From the NCBI RefSeq assembly GCF_016741815.1, contig NZ_JAERRJ010000004.1, forward strand, positions 372,001 through 436,000: DNA of 64,000 bases, given 5' to 3'. Position 1 is the first letter of the stretch. Every line of letters begins with the position of its first letter. Under the pieces are notes generated by a model. It worked only from the letters and a program-made list of their open reading frames with translations. It was not told the origin of the DNA and did not search any database. This DNA comes from Nocardia acididurans (lineage in GTDB: Bacteria > Actinomycetota > Actinomycetes > Mycobacteriales > Mycobacteriaceae). The position numbers and the translations under genes are program-made. Positions 53,454 to 62,478 of this stretch are shown one piece after another.

Positions 53454-53482
53454 AGTGTAGCCAAGCCCCAGGTCACGCCCAA
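53454..53482 (-). promoter_or_regulatory. Promoter of rplN-rplX-rplE-rpsZ
   Basis: On the - strand: -35 TTGGGC (53477-53482), 17-bp spacer, -10 TACACT (53454-53459), then AGACCGGTTGC. Nearly identical to the rpsH promoter at 39300-39328. It lies in the 370-bp gap 53283-53652, which also holds the rplN leader and, on the other strand, the start region of the first M13 gene. Confidence 0.75.
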
Positions 53483-53652
53483 ATCAGGGTGGCCGGACCC
53501 ACATCGGGGTCACCCCGGCGACCGCACGCCGACGGCTGCGGCGGGACACGCGCCGACGGTCGCCGCCTTCAGGTCATCCTCAGTTCGGTCCATTAGCGTT
53601 CGCGAACAGCAAGGTCCGAGCAAATCCGATTGTCCCCCGGAGGAGATTCGCG

Positions 53653-55707
53653 TTGTCGTCCGAGCGCCCCCTAGCCCTCGATCGCCGCAAGTTCCTGGTC
53701 GCCCTGGGCCTGGTGCCCGCGACCGCACTGCTGCTGCCCGCCTGCTCCCGATCGGACGACACGACGCCGTCCTCGCATCAGCTGATCGGGCCGGACATGT
53801 CGGGTTCGGATCCGGCCGTCCGGCCGCAGGACGATCTCTACCGATTCGTCAACGGCCGCTGGCTCGACAAGTACCAGCTGCCCGCGGACAAGGTGTCCTT
53901 CGGCACCTTCGACGAGGTGAACGATCGGGTCGAGGGACAGCTGAAGGACATCGTCCAGGGCATCCACAACCCGGAATCCGGCACCGATGACCAGCGCATC
54001 CGCGATCTGTACGACGCCCGGATGGACGAGACCGAACTCGACACACTCGGCGTGACGCCACTGCGGGACGTCTTCGACAGCATCGACAAGGCGCAGACCA
54101 AACCGGAACTGGCTCAGGTGATGGGCGGTATGCCCCGGGCCGGGCTGATCGGGCTGGGCGTGGTGCCCAATCCGAAGGACTCCAACACCTATCTGCCGTG
54201 GGTCGTTCAGGCCGGCACCGGCCTGGACGAGCAGTACTACAACGACCCCGAGAACGCCGACAAGCTCACCGCCTACCGCGCGTTCATGGCGAAGATCGCC
54301 GAGGCGGCGGGCTTCGCCGAATCGGATGCCCTGGCCCAGCGGGTGGTGGATCTGGAATCCCGGATCGCCCGCGATCAGTGGGACAACGTCAGGACCCGCG
54401 ACACCGAGGCGACCTACAACCTGATGTCCTGGGACGAGCTCAAAGCCGCTGCCCCGCAATTCGATTGGGATCCGTGGCTGGCCGGCGTCACCGACCGCCC
54501 GAAGGATCTGTTCCGCACGCTCAATGTGGCCGAGCCGTCGTTCATGACCGGCGCGGCGCAGCTGTGGGGGCTGGTGGACCTCGGCACCTGGCGCGACTAC
54601 CTGAAGCTGACCCTGGTGCGCGAGTTCGCGCCGTACCTGCAGAAGGAGATCCGCGACGCGAACTTCGACTTCTTCGGCAAGACCATGTCCGGCCTCGAGC
54701 AGCAGCCCGAACCGTGGAAGGCGGCACTGGCCGCCGTCAACTCGAATGTGGGCGACGCGCTCGGAAAACTGTACGTGGACAAGCATTTTCCGCCCGAGGC
54801 CAAGAAGCAGGCGCTGGCCATGGTGGACGAGCTGCGGGCCGCCTACAAGGTGAACTTCCAGAATTCGACCTGGATGTCACCGCCGACCCGGGACGCCGCC
54901 ATCGTGAAGCTGGACAAGATCAACGCGAAGATCGGCTACCCCGACAAGTGGGAGGACTACGCCACACTCACGATCGTGCGCGGCAAGCTGGTCGAATCCC
55001 TGCGCAATGCCGAGAAATTCGAGGTGACGCGGATGTTCGACCGCCTCGGCACCAAGGTCGACAAATCCGAGTGGGGCATGCCGCCGCAGACGGTGAACGC
55101 CTACTACAACGCGAGCGCCAACGAGATCGTCTTCCCGGCCGCCTTCCTGCAACCGCCGTTCTTCGACCCGGACGCCCAGCCCGCGGTGAACTTCGGCGCG
55201 GGCGGCGCGGTCATCGGCCACGAGATCGGCCACGGCTTCGACGATCAGGGCTCCAAATACGACGGCGACGGCAATCTGAAGGACTGGTGGACCCCCGAGG
55301 ACCGCGCGGCCTTCGAAGCCAAGACCAAGCAGCTGATCGACCAGTACAACCGGCTGGTGCCCGCGGGTCTGCCGGCCGATCAGCACGTCAACGGCGAGCT
55401 CACCGTCGGCGAGAACCTGGCCGACCTGCGCGGGCTGGAGATCTCGCTGGCGGCCTACCGCGCCCTGCAGCAGCGAAACGGCGTCCAGCAGACCGATTTC
55501 CGGCCGGTGTTCGAATCCTGGGGCCGCACCTGGCGCACCAAGCAGACCACCGCGGCGCTGGAGAACCAGATCGCCAACGACCCGCACTCCCCCGCCGAAT
55601 TCCGCTGCAACCAGGTGGTGCGGAACCTGGCCGACTTCTACGCCACCTATGACGTGAAGGAAGGCGACAAGCTGTTCCTCGCGCCGGACCAGCGCGTCAC
55701 CCTCTGA
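53653..55707 (+). CDS. M13-family zinc metallopeptidase, Tat lipoprotein (copy 1)
   Basis: 684 residues from TTG 53653 with GGAGGAG upstream. Twin-arginine motif DRRKFLVALG and lipobox LLPAC (cysteine near 33). Full-length neprilysin fold: VNGRWL near 75, NAYYNASANEIVFPA, zinc site HEIGHGFDDQG (about 523) and the third ligand in ENLADLRG (about 585). Cell-surface endopeptidase for short peptides. First of three tandem copies. Confidence 0.92.
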   Translation: MSSERPLALDRRKFLVALGLVPATALLLPACSRSDDTTPSSHQLIGPDMSGSDPAVRPQDDLYRFVNGRWLDKYQLPADKVSFGTFDEVNDRVEGQLKDIVQGIHNPESGTDDQRIRDLYDARMDETELDTLGVTPLRDVFDSIDKAQTKPELAQVMGGMPRAGLIGLGVVPNPKDSNTYLPWVVQAGTGLDEQYYNDPENADKLTAYRAFMAKIAEAAGFAESDALAQRVVDLESRIARDQWDNVRTRDTEATYNLMSWDELKAAAPQFDWDPWLAGVTDRPKDLFRTLNVAEPSFMTGAAQLWGLVDLGTWRDYLKLTLVREFAPYLQKEIRDANFDFFGKTMSGLEQQPEPWKAALAAVNSNVGDALGKLYVDKHFPPEAKKQALAMVDELRAAYKVNFQNSTWMSPPTRDAAIVKLDKINAKIGYPDKWEDYATLTIVRGKLVESLRNAEKFEVTRMFDRLGTKVDKSEWGMPPQTVNAYYNASANEIVFPAAFLQPPFFDPDAQPAVNFGAGGAVIGHEIGHGFDDQGSKYDGDGNLKDWWTPEDRAAFEAKTKQLIDQYNRLVPAGLPADQHVNGELTVGENLADLRGLEISLAAYRALQQRNGVQQTDFRPVFESWGRTWRTKQTTAALENQIANDPHSPAEFRCNQVVRNLADFYATYDVKEGDKLFLAPDQRVTL

Positions 55708-55823
55708 TCGCGCCGAGTCGGCCGGGACGCCGCTCGACCCGGCCGACTCGCGGCGACGCCGGTAGCCTCGTGCCGACAGTCGGCGGCCGGTGGGGCGCCG
55801 CCGCCCGCAGAGAGGGGTCCCCC

Positions 55824-57872
55824 GTGACATCGTCCGGTCCGGTCCGCATGGATCGCCGTGCCTTCCTCATCGCGCTCGGTCTCGCACCGACCGCCGCCTG
55901 GCTGGCCTCCTGCAGTGCCGACGATTCGCCGGGGACCACCGTCACGCCCTCGAAGGGACCGGACCTGTCCGGCGCGGATCCCGCCGTGCGGCCGCAGGAC
56001 GACCTGTACCGCAGCGTCAACGGCACCTGGCTGCGCGACTACCAGCTGCCCGCCGACAAGGTGTCGTTCAGCGCCTTCGACGAGGTCGGGGATCGGGTGC
56101 AGGAGCAGTTGCGGGTCATCATCGAGGAGATCGAGGACCCGGCGGACGGCAGCGAGGCCCAGCACATCCGCGATCTCTACGACGCGCGGATGAACCTGGA
56201 CGAGATCGAGCGCCTCGGCACCACCCCGCTGGAGGATCTGTTCCGGCTCGTCGACTCCTCGGCCACCAAGGCGGATCTGGCCAAGGTGATGGCGCTGCTG
56301 CCGGTGGGCGGGCTCATCGGCATGGGCGTCTCCATCGACCGCAAGAACTCCAACGCCTACATCGCCGAGGTGTCGCAGTCCGGGCTCGGCATGGGCGAAC
56401 AGTACTACCGCAAGCCGGAATTGGCGTCCAAGCGCGCGGCGTATCAGACCCTGCTGGAGGGCATCGGCAAGGGCGCGGGCTTCACCGACCCGACGGGCAT
56501 GGCCGCGCGGGTGCTGGATCTGGAGACCCGGATCGCGGCCGGGCACTGGGACAATGTGAAGGCCCGCAACACCGACCTCACCTACAACCGCCTGTCCTGG
56601 ACCGAAATGGTCGCGCTGGCACCGCAATTCGATTGGGACACGTGGCTGGCGGGCATGACCGACCGGCCCAGGAATCTGTTCGACACCGTCATCGTGCGCC
56701 AGCCCTCCTATGTCACCCATGCCGGAAACCTGTGGCACGACGTGGATCTCGGGCTGTGGAAGGAATACCTGAAGCTCTACCTGGTGCGCACCTACGCGCG
56801 CTATCTGCCGAAGGCCGTCTCCGACGTCAACTTCGAGTACGTCAAGGTGATGAACGGGCTGGAGAAGCGCCCGGACACCTGGAAGTCCGCGGTCGCCACG
56901 GTGGACGAGAACCTGGGCGAGCAGCTCGGAAAACTGTACGTGGACAAGCACTTTCCCAAGGACGCCAAGGACCAGGTGCTGGCCATGGTGGACGATCTCA
57001 AGGCCGCCTACCGGGAGAACTTCCGCAACTCCACCTGGATGTCGCCGGCCACCCGCGACGCCGCGCTCGCCAAGCTGGACAAGATGCAGGCGCACATCGG
57101 ATACCCGGACAAGTGGCAGGACTACACGGGGCTGAAGATCACGCGCGGCCGGCTCATCGAATCCCTGCGCGCGGTCAACGCTTTCGAATCCAAACGGAAC
57201 ATGGACCGGCTGGGCACCGTGGTCGACCGCAACGAGTGGGTGTCGAATCCGCAGACGGTCAACGCCTTCTACGCGCCGGTGTTCAACCGCATCACCTTCC
57301 CGGCCGCCTTCCTGCAGCCGCCGTTCTTCGACAAGGACGCGCTGCCGGCGGTGAACTTCGGGGCGGGCGCGGCCGTCATCGGGCACGAGATCGGGCACGG
57401 CTTCGACGATCAGGGTTCCAAGTACGACGGCGACGGCAACCTCGCGAACTGGTGGACGCCGGAGGACAGGGCCGCCTTCGAGGCCCGCACCGCGAAGATC
57501 ATCGCGCAGTACGACGCGCTCGTCCCCGACGGGCTGGCACCCGATCAGCATGTGGACGGGGAACTCACCGTCGGCGAGAACGTCGCCGACCTGCGCGGCC
57601 TGCAGATGTCGCTGGCGGCCTTCGCCATCGCCGAGAAGCGGCGCGGCGTCGGCGATCCCGATCACCGGGCGCTGTTCGAATCGTGGGCGCGCAACTGGCG
57701 GGACAAGTCGACCAAGGCCTACACCGAACGCCTGCTGTCCAGCGACACCCATGCGCCCGCCGAATTCCGGGCCAACCAGGTCGTGCGCAATCTGCCGGAG
57801 TTCTATGCCGCCTACGGGGTGAAGGACGGCGACAAGCTGTTCCTCGCGGAGGATCAACGGGTCACGTTCTGA
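55824..57872 (+). CDS. M13-family zinc metallopeptidase, Tat lipoprotein (copy 2)
   Basis: 682 residues from GTG 55824 (GAGGGG upstream). The frame is open earlier, but the twin-arginine leader MDRRAFLIALG and lipobox WLASC fix the start. VNGTWL, NAFYAPVFNRITFPA, HEIGHGFDDQG and ENVADLRG are all intact. 116 bp after copy 1. Confidence 0.92.
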   Translation: MTSSGPVRMDRRAFLIALGLAPTAAWLASCSADDSPGTTVTPSKGPDLSGADPAVRPQDDLYRSVNGTWLRDYQLPADKVSFSAFDEVGDRVQEQLRVIIEEIEDPADGSEAQHIRDLYDARMNLDEIERLGTTPLEDLFRLVDSSATKADLAKVMALLPVGGLIGMGVSIDRKNSNAYIAEVSQSGLGMGEQYYRKPELASKRAAYQTLLEGIGKGAGFTDPTGMAARVLDLETRIAAGHWDNVKARNTDLTYNRLSWTEMVALAPQFDWDTWLAGMTDRPRNLFDTVIVRQPSYVTHAGNLWHDVDLGLWKEYLKLYLVRTYARYLPKAVSDVNFEYVKVMNGLEKRPDTWKSAVATVDENLGEQLGKLYVDKHFPKDAKDQVLAMVDDLKAAYRENFRNSTWMSPATRDAALAKLDKMQAHIGYPDKWQDYTGLKITRGRLIESLRAVNAFESKRNMDRLGTVVDRNEWVSNPQTVNAFYAPVFNRITFPAAFLQPPFFDKDALPAVNFGAGAAVIGHEIGHGFDDQGSKYDGDGNLANWWTPEDRAAFEARTAKIIAQYDALVPDGLAPDQHVDGELTVGENVADLRGLQMSLAAFAIAEKRRGVGDPDHRALFESWARNWRDKSTKAYTERLLSSDTHAPAEFRANQVVRNLPEFYAAYGVKDGDKLFLAEDQRVTF

Positions 57873-57936
57873 GGTACCGGCATGCCAGGATGGGTCATCG
57901 TTTTCGCGTACAGCGCAAACCTCGAGAGGATCTCTG

Positions 57937-59973
57937 ATGACGGCATCGGGCCCATCGCGGCTGGACCGGCGCGGCTTTCTGATCGCACTGGGCCTGGTGC
58001 CCGCCGCCCTGGCACTCGGGGCCTGTTCGGACGATCCGGCCCCGAAGGTGTTGAAGGGGCCGGACATGTCCGGGGCGGATCTGGCGGTCCGGCCGCAGGA
58101 CGACCTGTACCGGCACGTCAACGGGGCGTGGCTGCGGGACTACAAGTTGCCGCCGGATCGGGTCGCCTACGGCGTCGGCGCGGAGGTGGCCGATCGGATC
58201 CGGGATCAGTTGAAGGCCATCATCGAAGGCATTCACGATCCCGAGCCGGGCACCGAGGCACAGCAGATTCGCGACTTCTACGATGCGTGGCTGGATATGG
58301 ACGGCATCGAGCGGCTGGGGATGACGCCGCTGGCGGATCTGCTCGCCAAACCGGATAAGGCGGCGACCAAGGCCGAATTGGCGCGCGTGATGGGCGAATT
58401 GCCGATCGGCGGGCTGATCGGGCTGGGCGTCACGGTGGATTCCAAGAAGTCGGACAGCCATATCGGATATGTCGGCCAGTCCGGGATCGGGCTGTCGGAG
58501 GACTACTACCGCAAGCCCGAATACGCGGAGATCCGCACCGAGTACCGGACCTATCTGGAGCAGATCGCCACCGGTGCGGGGCTCGCGGATCCGGCGGGCG
58601 TGGCGCAGCGGGTCTTCGATCTGGAGACCAGGATCGCGGCGAACCACTGGGACAATGTGCGGCTGCGTGACGCCGAAGCCGGATACAACAAGCTGCGCTG
58701 GGCCGAAATGACCGCGCTCGGACCGGAATTCGATTGGGATCCGTGGCTGGCCGGGGGCACCGATCGACCCAAGGACCTGTTCGCGGAATTGATCGTGGGC
58801 CAGCCGTCGTATGTCACCGCCGCCGCGAAACTGTGGGCCGAGGTGGATATCGCGGTGTGGCGGGAGTATCTGAAGATCGCCGTCATCCGCGAGTACGCCA
58901 CGTATCTGCCACGCACACTGTCGGATCCGCACTTCCGGTTCTTCGCGACGGTGCTCAACGGGCAGCAGGAGCGGGCCGAACGCTGGAAGTCCGGGATCAG
59001 CCAGGTGAACGGGCTGCTGGGTGAACCGCTCGGCAAACTGTATGTGGCGCAGCACTTCCCGGAATCCTCCAAGCAGCAGGTCCAGGCCATGGTAGACGAC
59101 CTGATGGCGGCCTACCGCGCGGATTTCCGGGCTTCGAGCTGGATGTCGCCCGCCACCGTGGACGCGGCCCTGCAGAAACTCGACAAGATGTCGGTGAAGA
59201 TCGGCTACCCGGACAAGTGGGAGGACTACTCCGGGCTGAAGATCACCCGCGGCAGACTCGTCGAATCCCTGCTCGCCGCCAATGTTTTCGGCGTCCGGAA
59301 GATGTTCGCGCGGCTGGGCACCCCCGTCGACAAGTCCGAGTGGAACTCCACGCCGCAGACGGTGAACGCCTTCTACTCCCCCACCAATAACGAAATCACT
59401 TTCCCCGCAGGCTATCTCCAGCCGCCGTACTTCGGCCCCGACGCCTCCGCCGCCGTCAACTACGGCGCGGTCGGCGCGACCATCGGGCACGAAATCGGGC
59501 ACGGCTTCGACGATCAGGGCTCCAAATACGATGCCGACGGCAATCTGAAGGAATGGTGGACCGCCGAGGACCGCGCCGCGTTCGAAGCCAAATCCGCACG
59601 GCTGGTGGAACAGTTCGACGCTCTGGTCCCGGAGGGCCTGGACCCGAGCCAGCACGTGGACGGCTCCCTCACCCTCGGGGAGAACCTCGCCGACCTGCGC
59701 GGCCTGCAGATCGCCCTGGCCGCCTACCGGGATTCCGAAAAACGTTCCGGCAACGACAATCCCGACTATCGCGCGCTGTTCCTCTCGCATGCCGTGAGCT
59801 GGCGCAGCACCATGACCAAGGAACTGCTGATCAACTCCCTCACCGACAGCCACGCCCCCGACGAGTTCCGCTGCAATCAGATCGTGCGCAACATCCCCGA
59901 ATTCCACTCCACCTTCGAGGTGAAGGACGGCGACAAGCTCTACCTCGCACCGGATCAGCGCGTCAGTCTGTGA
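57937..59973 (+). CDS. M13-family zinc metallopeptidase, Tat lipoprotein (copy 3)
   Basis: 678 residues from ATG 57937 (GAGAGG upstream). LDRRGFLIALG leader, lipobox ALGAC, then VNGAWL, NAFYSPTNNEITFPA, HEIGHGFDDQG and ENLADLRG. 64 bp after copy 2. The 3' end overlaps the convergent MmcQ-like gene by 11 bases. Confidence 0.92.
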   Translation: MTASGPSRLDRRGFLIALGLVPAALALGACSDDPAPKVLKGPDMSGADLAVRPQDDLYRHVNGAWLRDYKLPPDRVAYGVGAEVADRIRDQLKAIIEGIHDPEPGTEAQQIRDFYDAWLDMDGIERLGMTPLADLLAKPDKAATKAELARVMGELPIGGLIGLGVTVDSKKSDSHIGYVGQSGIGLSEDYYRKPEYAEIRTEYRTYLEQIATGAGLADPAGVAQRVFDLETRIAANHWDNVRLRDAEAGYNKLRWAEMTALGPEFDWDPWLAGGTDRPKDLFAELIVGQPSYVTAAAKLWAEVDIAVWREYLKIAVIREYATYLPRTLSDPHFRFFATVLNGQQERAERWKSGISQVNGLLGEPLGKLYVAQHFPESSKQQVQAMVDDLMAAYRADFRASSWMSPATVDAALQKLDKMSVKIGYPDKWEDYSGLKITRGRLVESLLAANVFGVRKMFARLGTPVDKSEWNSTPQTVNAFYSPTNNEITFPAGYLQPPYFGPDASAAVNYGAVGATIGHEIGHGFDDQGSKYDADGNLKEWWTAEDRAAFEAKSARLVEQFDALVPEGLDPSQHVDGSLTLGENLADLRGLQIALAAYRDSEKRSGNDNPDYRALFLSHAVSWRSTMTKELLINSLTDSHAPDEFRCNQIVRNIPEFHSTFEVKDGDKLYLAPDQRVSL

Positions 59974-60316
59974 CCCCGCCCGAATACTGCTCCAGCACCT
60001 TGCCGGGCGCGGCCTGCCGCCACGAGTCCTCGACGATGGCCCGCAGCTCCTCGAGGTCGTCGAGGGCCGCGAGCCGCACGCGCACCCACGCGTTGTAGGC
60101 CTCGTGCGCGGCGATCCAGAACTTGTCGGGCTCGGCCTGCACCAGTTCGTCGCGATCGGCGATCGGGCAGCGCACCGCCATGGAGGTCTCGCTCTCCGGC
60201 AGGGTCAGGAACAGCTTTCCGCTGACCCGGAAGGTGGGCATGTTCCACTCGAAGCCCTCCTTCACCTGGGGTAGCGAAAGTGCCGCCGCGCGAACATCAT
60301 CCCCACTCGCCTTCAT
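59963..60316 (-). CDS. MmcQ/YjbR-like protein
   Basis: 117 residues from ATG 60316. The long frame upstream is the shadow of the debranching gene. Pattern ALSLPQVKEGFEWNMPTFRVSGKLFLTLPE, then FWIAAHEAYNAWVRVRL (parts shown), is the MmcQ/YjbR fold with a double-wing surface suited to DNA or protein binding. Function unknown. It is about 35 bp downstream of the debranching gene on the same strand. Confidence 0.8.
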   Translation of the reverse strand: MKASGDDVRAAALSLPQVKEGFEWNMPTFRVSGKLFLTLPESETSMAVRCPIADRDELVQAEPDKFWIAAHEAYNAWVRVRLAALDDLEELRAIVEDSWRQAAPGKVLEQYSGGVTD

Positions 60317-60351
60317 GGGAACGATGTTCGCAGGCGGGTACGACACCCGCG

Positions 60352-62478
60352 TCAGTGGGTGACGAGGGTCCAGGTGTCGGGGAGGTTGGTGGCGGTCACC
60401 CGGTCGCCTTCGACCGCGAGGTCGATGACCGTGCCGCCGAGGCGGAGGTCGGTGAGTTCGATGCGGCCCCAGCGGGCGGGGAGGTGCGGGAGGACAGTCA
60501 GCGTGCGGTGTGGGACGTCGGGATCCAGGCCGAGGAAGGAGCGGACCAGCAGCAGGGGCGCCGCACTCGCCCAAGCCTGGGGGGAACAGGAGGTCGGGTA
60601 GGGAACGGGGGCGGAGAATTTGGTCCGGGGGAAGCCGCAGAAGAGTTCGGGGAGGCGGCCGCCGAACGCGCCCGCCGCATCGAGGAGACCTTCGGCGAGA
60701 CGGGTGGCCAGGTCGATCGCTCCGGGAATGTGGCGGTAGCGCAGGAGACCCGCCACCGCGATGGCGGTGTCGTGCGGCCAGACCGAGCCGTTGTGGTAGC
60801 TCATGGGGTTGTAGGCGCCCATGCGGGAGGAGAGGGTGCGCAGGCCGAATCCGGTGTCCATATCGGCGGCGGAGAGTTTCGAGATCACTTCCGCCGCATG
60901 GTCGTCGGTGACGATGCCGGACCAGAGGCAGTGGCCGATATTGCTGGTGAGGGAATCGAGGCGGCGTTTGTTCGCGTCGAGAGCCACTGCGAACCAGCCC
61001 TTTTCGGGGAGCCAGAAGGCTTCGGCGAATTTGGTGCGGAGTTCGGCGGCGCGGTCGCGGAGGTGGCCTGCGGTGGTGGCGTCGCCGAATTCCTCGGCCA
61101 GGTCGGCGCGGGCGCACAGGGCCGCGTAGACGTAGCCCTGGACCTCGCAGAGGGCGATGGGGGCCTCGGGGAGGTGGCCCGCCGCGTCGTTGATGCCGTC
61201 GAAGCTGTCCTTCCAGCCCTGGTTGATCAGGCCGCGGTCGGTGGCGCGGCGGTATTCGACGAAGCCGTCGCCGTCGCGGTCGCCGTAGTCGGCGATCCAG
61301 GCCAGCGCGGCATCGGCGGCGGGGAGCAGGGCGTGGACGGTGTCGGTATCGGCGCCCCAGCGGCGGGCCTGGGCCAGCAGCATGACGAAAAGCGGTGTGG
61401 CGTCGATGGTTCCGTAATAGGTTTCGCCGCCCAGGACCGCGCCGCTGGCGGGGCCGCGGCGCATCTCGTGCATGATGCGGCCGGGCTCCTCCTCGGTGAG
61501 CGGATCGACGCGCTGGCCCTGCATCTCGGCGAGCTGCTGCAGGGTGCCCAGTGCCAGACCGACATCGAGGGGCAGGGCCATCCAGGCGGTGAGCAGGCTG
61601 TCGCGGCCGAACAGGGTCATGAACCACGGTGCCCCCGCGGCGACGAAGGGGCGGCCGCCGCGCAGGTCGTCGTGGATCTGCAGAGCGCCAAGGTCGCTTT
61701 CGGTGCGCTGCAGCACCCAGGCCAGGGCCGGATCGCCCGCGGTGATGGTGGTGGCGGTGTCGCGCCAGGCCGCGATCTTGCGGCTGGGTTCGCTGAATTC
61801 GTAGTGCTCACCGGGGCGCAGCTGCGAATGGATGGACTGGTTGCCGAGGGTCGGTTGCGCCAGGATCTCGGTGGACCAGCTGCCACCCGCCGGGACCACG
61901 ACGCGCCAGGCCAGCGAGCCCGGCAGTACCGAGGGAGTCTCGGAGGAGGACACCGCCAGACCCCGGGAGCGATCCGACCGGTCGGTGAGAAGCAATTCCA
62001 CGTCACCCGTGAGGATTTCGGCGCGCGTATTGCCGCTGCGACCCTCCTTCACCGCGAACAGGTCCACGAAATCCGCGTCCACATGCAGTTGCAGATCGAC
62101 GGCGGTGGTCTCCCGGCCCAGATTCTCGACCGTGATGGTTTCCCGCAAACCGTCCGCGACGAGTCGCTCCCGGACGATCAGAACAGTGCTGTCGGCGGCG
62201 CCGGCCCGGGGAGGCCGGCGCAATATGAACCGGGCGGTGAACGCCTCCGGACTCAATACCGACAGCGGCTCCGGCCGCTGCCCGTCCAGGCGCAGCTCCC
62301 ACCGGGACAGCACGCGCGCGTCCCGGTAGAACAGCCCGTACGGGGTGCCCAGCTCGATATCACCGAGCCGGTCCGACAAGCAGAACGTGCTGCCCTCCAC
62401 CAGAGTGATCGCGCCACCGCCCCCACCCAGGGTCGACGGCTCACCGGTGTTGAGTGCGGCCGGAGCCTCTGCGTTCAT
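60352..62478 (-). CDS. Glycogen-debranching-type (amylo-alpha-1,6-glucosidase) protein
   Basis: 708 residues. The N-terminal ~200 residues are the beta-rich debranching N-domain (VEGSTFCLSDRLGDI, LFYRDARVLSRWEL). A six-hairpin (alpha/alpha) catalytic domain follows with LFGRDSLLTAWM (about 290), QGWKDSFDGIND (about 430), MSYHNGSVWPHDTA (about 590) and PELFCGFPR. These acidic positions fit the GH63/GH133-like glycosidase fold, so a sugar-hydrolysing role on alpha-glucans is likely. It overlaps the upstream glycosyltransferase by four bases. Confidence 0.85.
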   Translation of the reverse strand: MNAEAPAALNTGEPSTLGGGGGAITLVEGSTFCLSDRLGDIELGTPYGLFYRDARVLSRWELRLDGQRPEPLSVLSPEAFTARFILRRPPRAGAADSTVLIVRERLVADGLRETITVENLGRETTAVDLQLHVDADFVDLFAVKEGRSGNTRAEILTGDVELLLTDRSDRSRGLAVSSSETPSVLPGSLAWRVVVPAGGSWSTEILAQPTLGNQSIHSQLRPGEHYEFSEPSRKIAAWRDTATTITAGDPALAWVLQRTESDLGALQIHDDLRGGRPFVAAGAPWFMTLFGRDSLLTAWMALPLDVGLALGTLQQLAEMQGQRVDPLTEEEPGRIMHEMRRGPASGAVLGGETYYGTIDATPLFVMLLAQARRWGADTDTVHALLPAADAALAWIADYGDRDGDGFVEYRRATDRGLINQGWKDSFDGINDAAGHLPEAPIALCEVQGYVYAALCARADLAEEFGDATTAGHLRDRAAELRTKFAEAFWLPEKGWFAVALDANKRRLDSLTSNIGHCLWSGIVTDDHAAEVISKLSAADMDTGFGLRTLSSRMGAYNPMSYHNGSVWPHDTAIAVAGLLRYRHIPGAIDLATRLAEGLLDAAGAFGGRLPELFCGFPRTKFSAPVPYPTSCSPQAWASAAPLLLVRSFLGLDPDVPHRTLTVLPHLPARWGRIELTDLRLGGTVIDLAVEGDRVTATNLPDTWTLVTH

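Noticed and set aside
54198..55652. 484-codon + strand frame inside the first M13 gene, and similar frames of 700-800 codons on either strand over the M13 cluster
   Set aside because: They are shifted or antisense frames of peptidase genes whose own frames hold all catalytic motifs.
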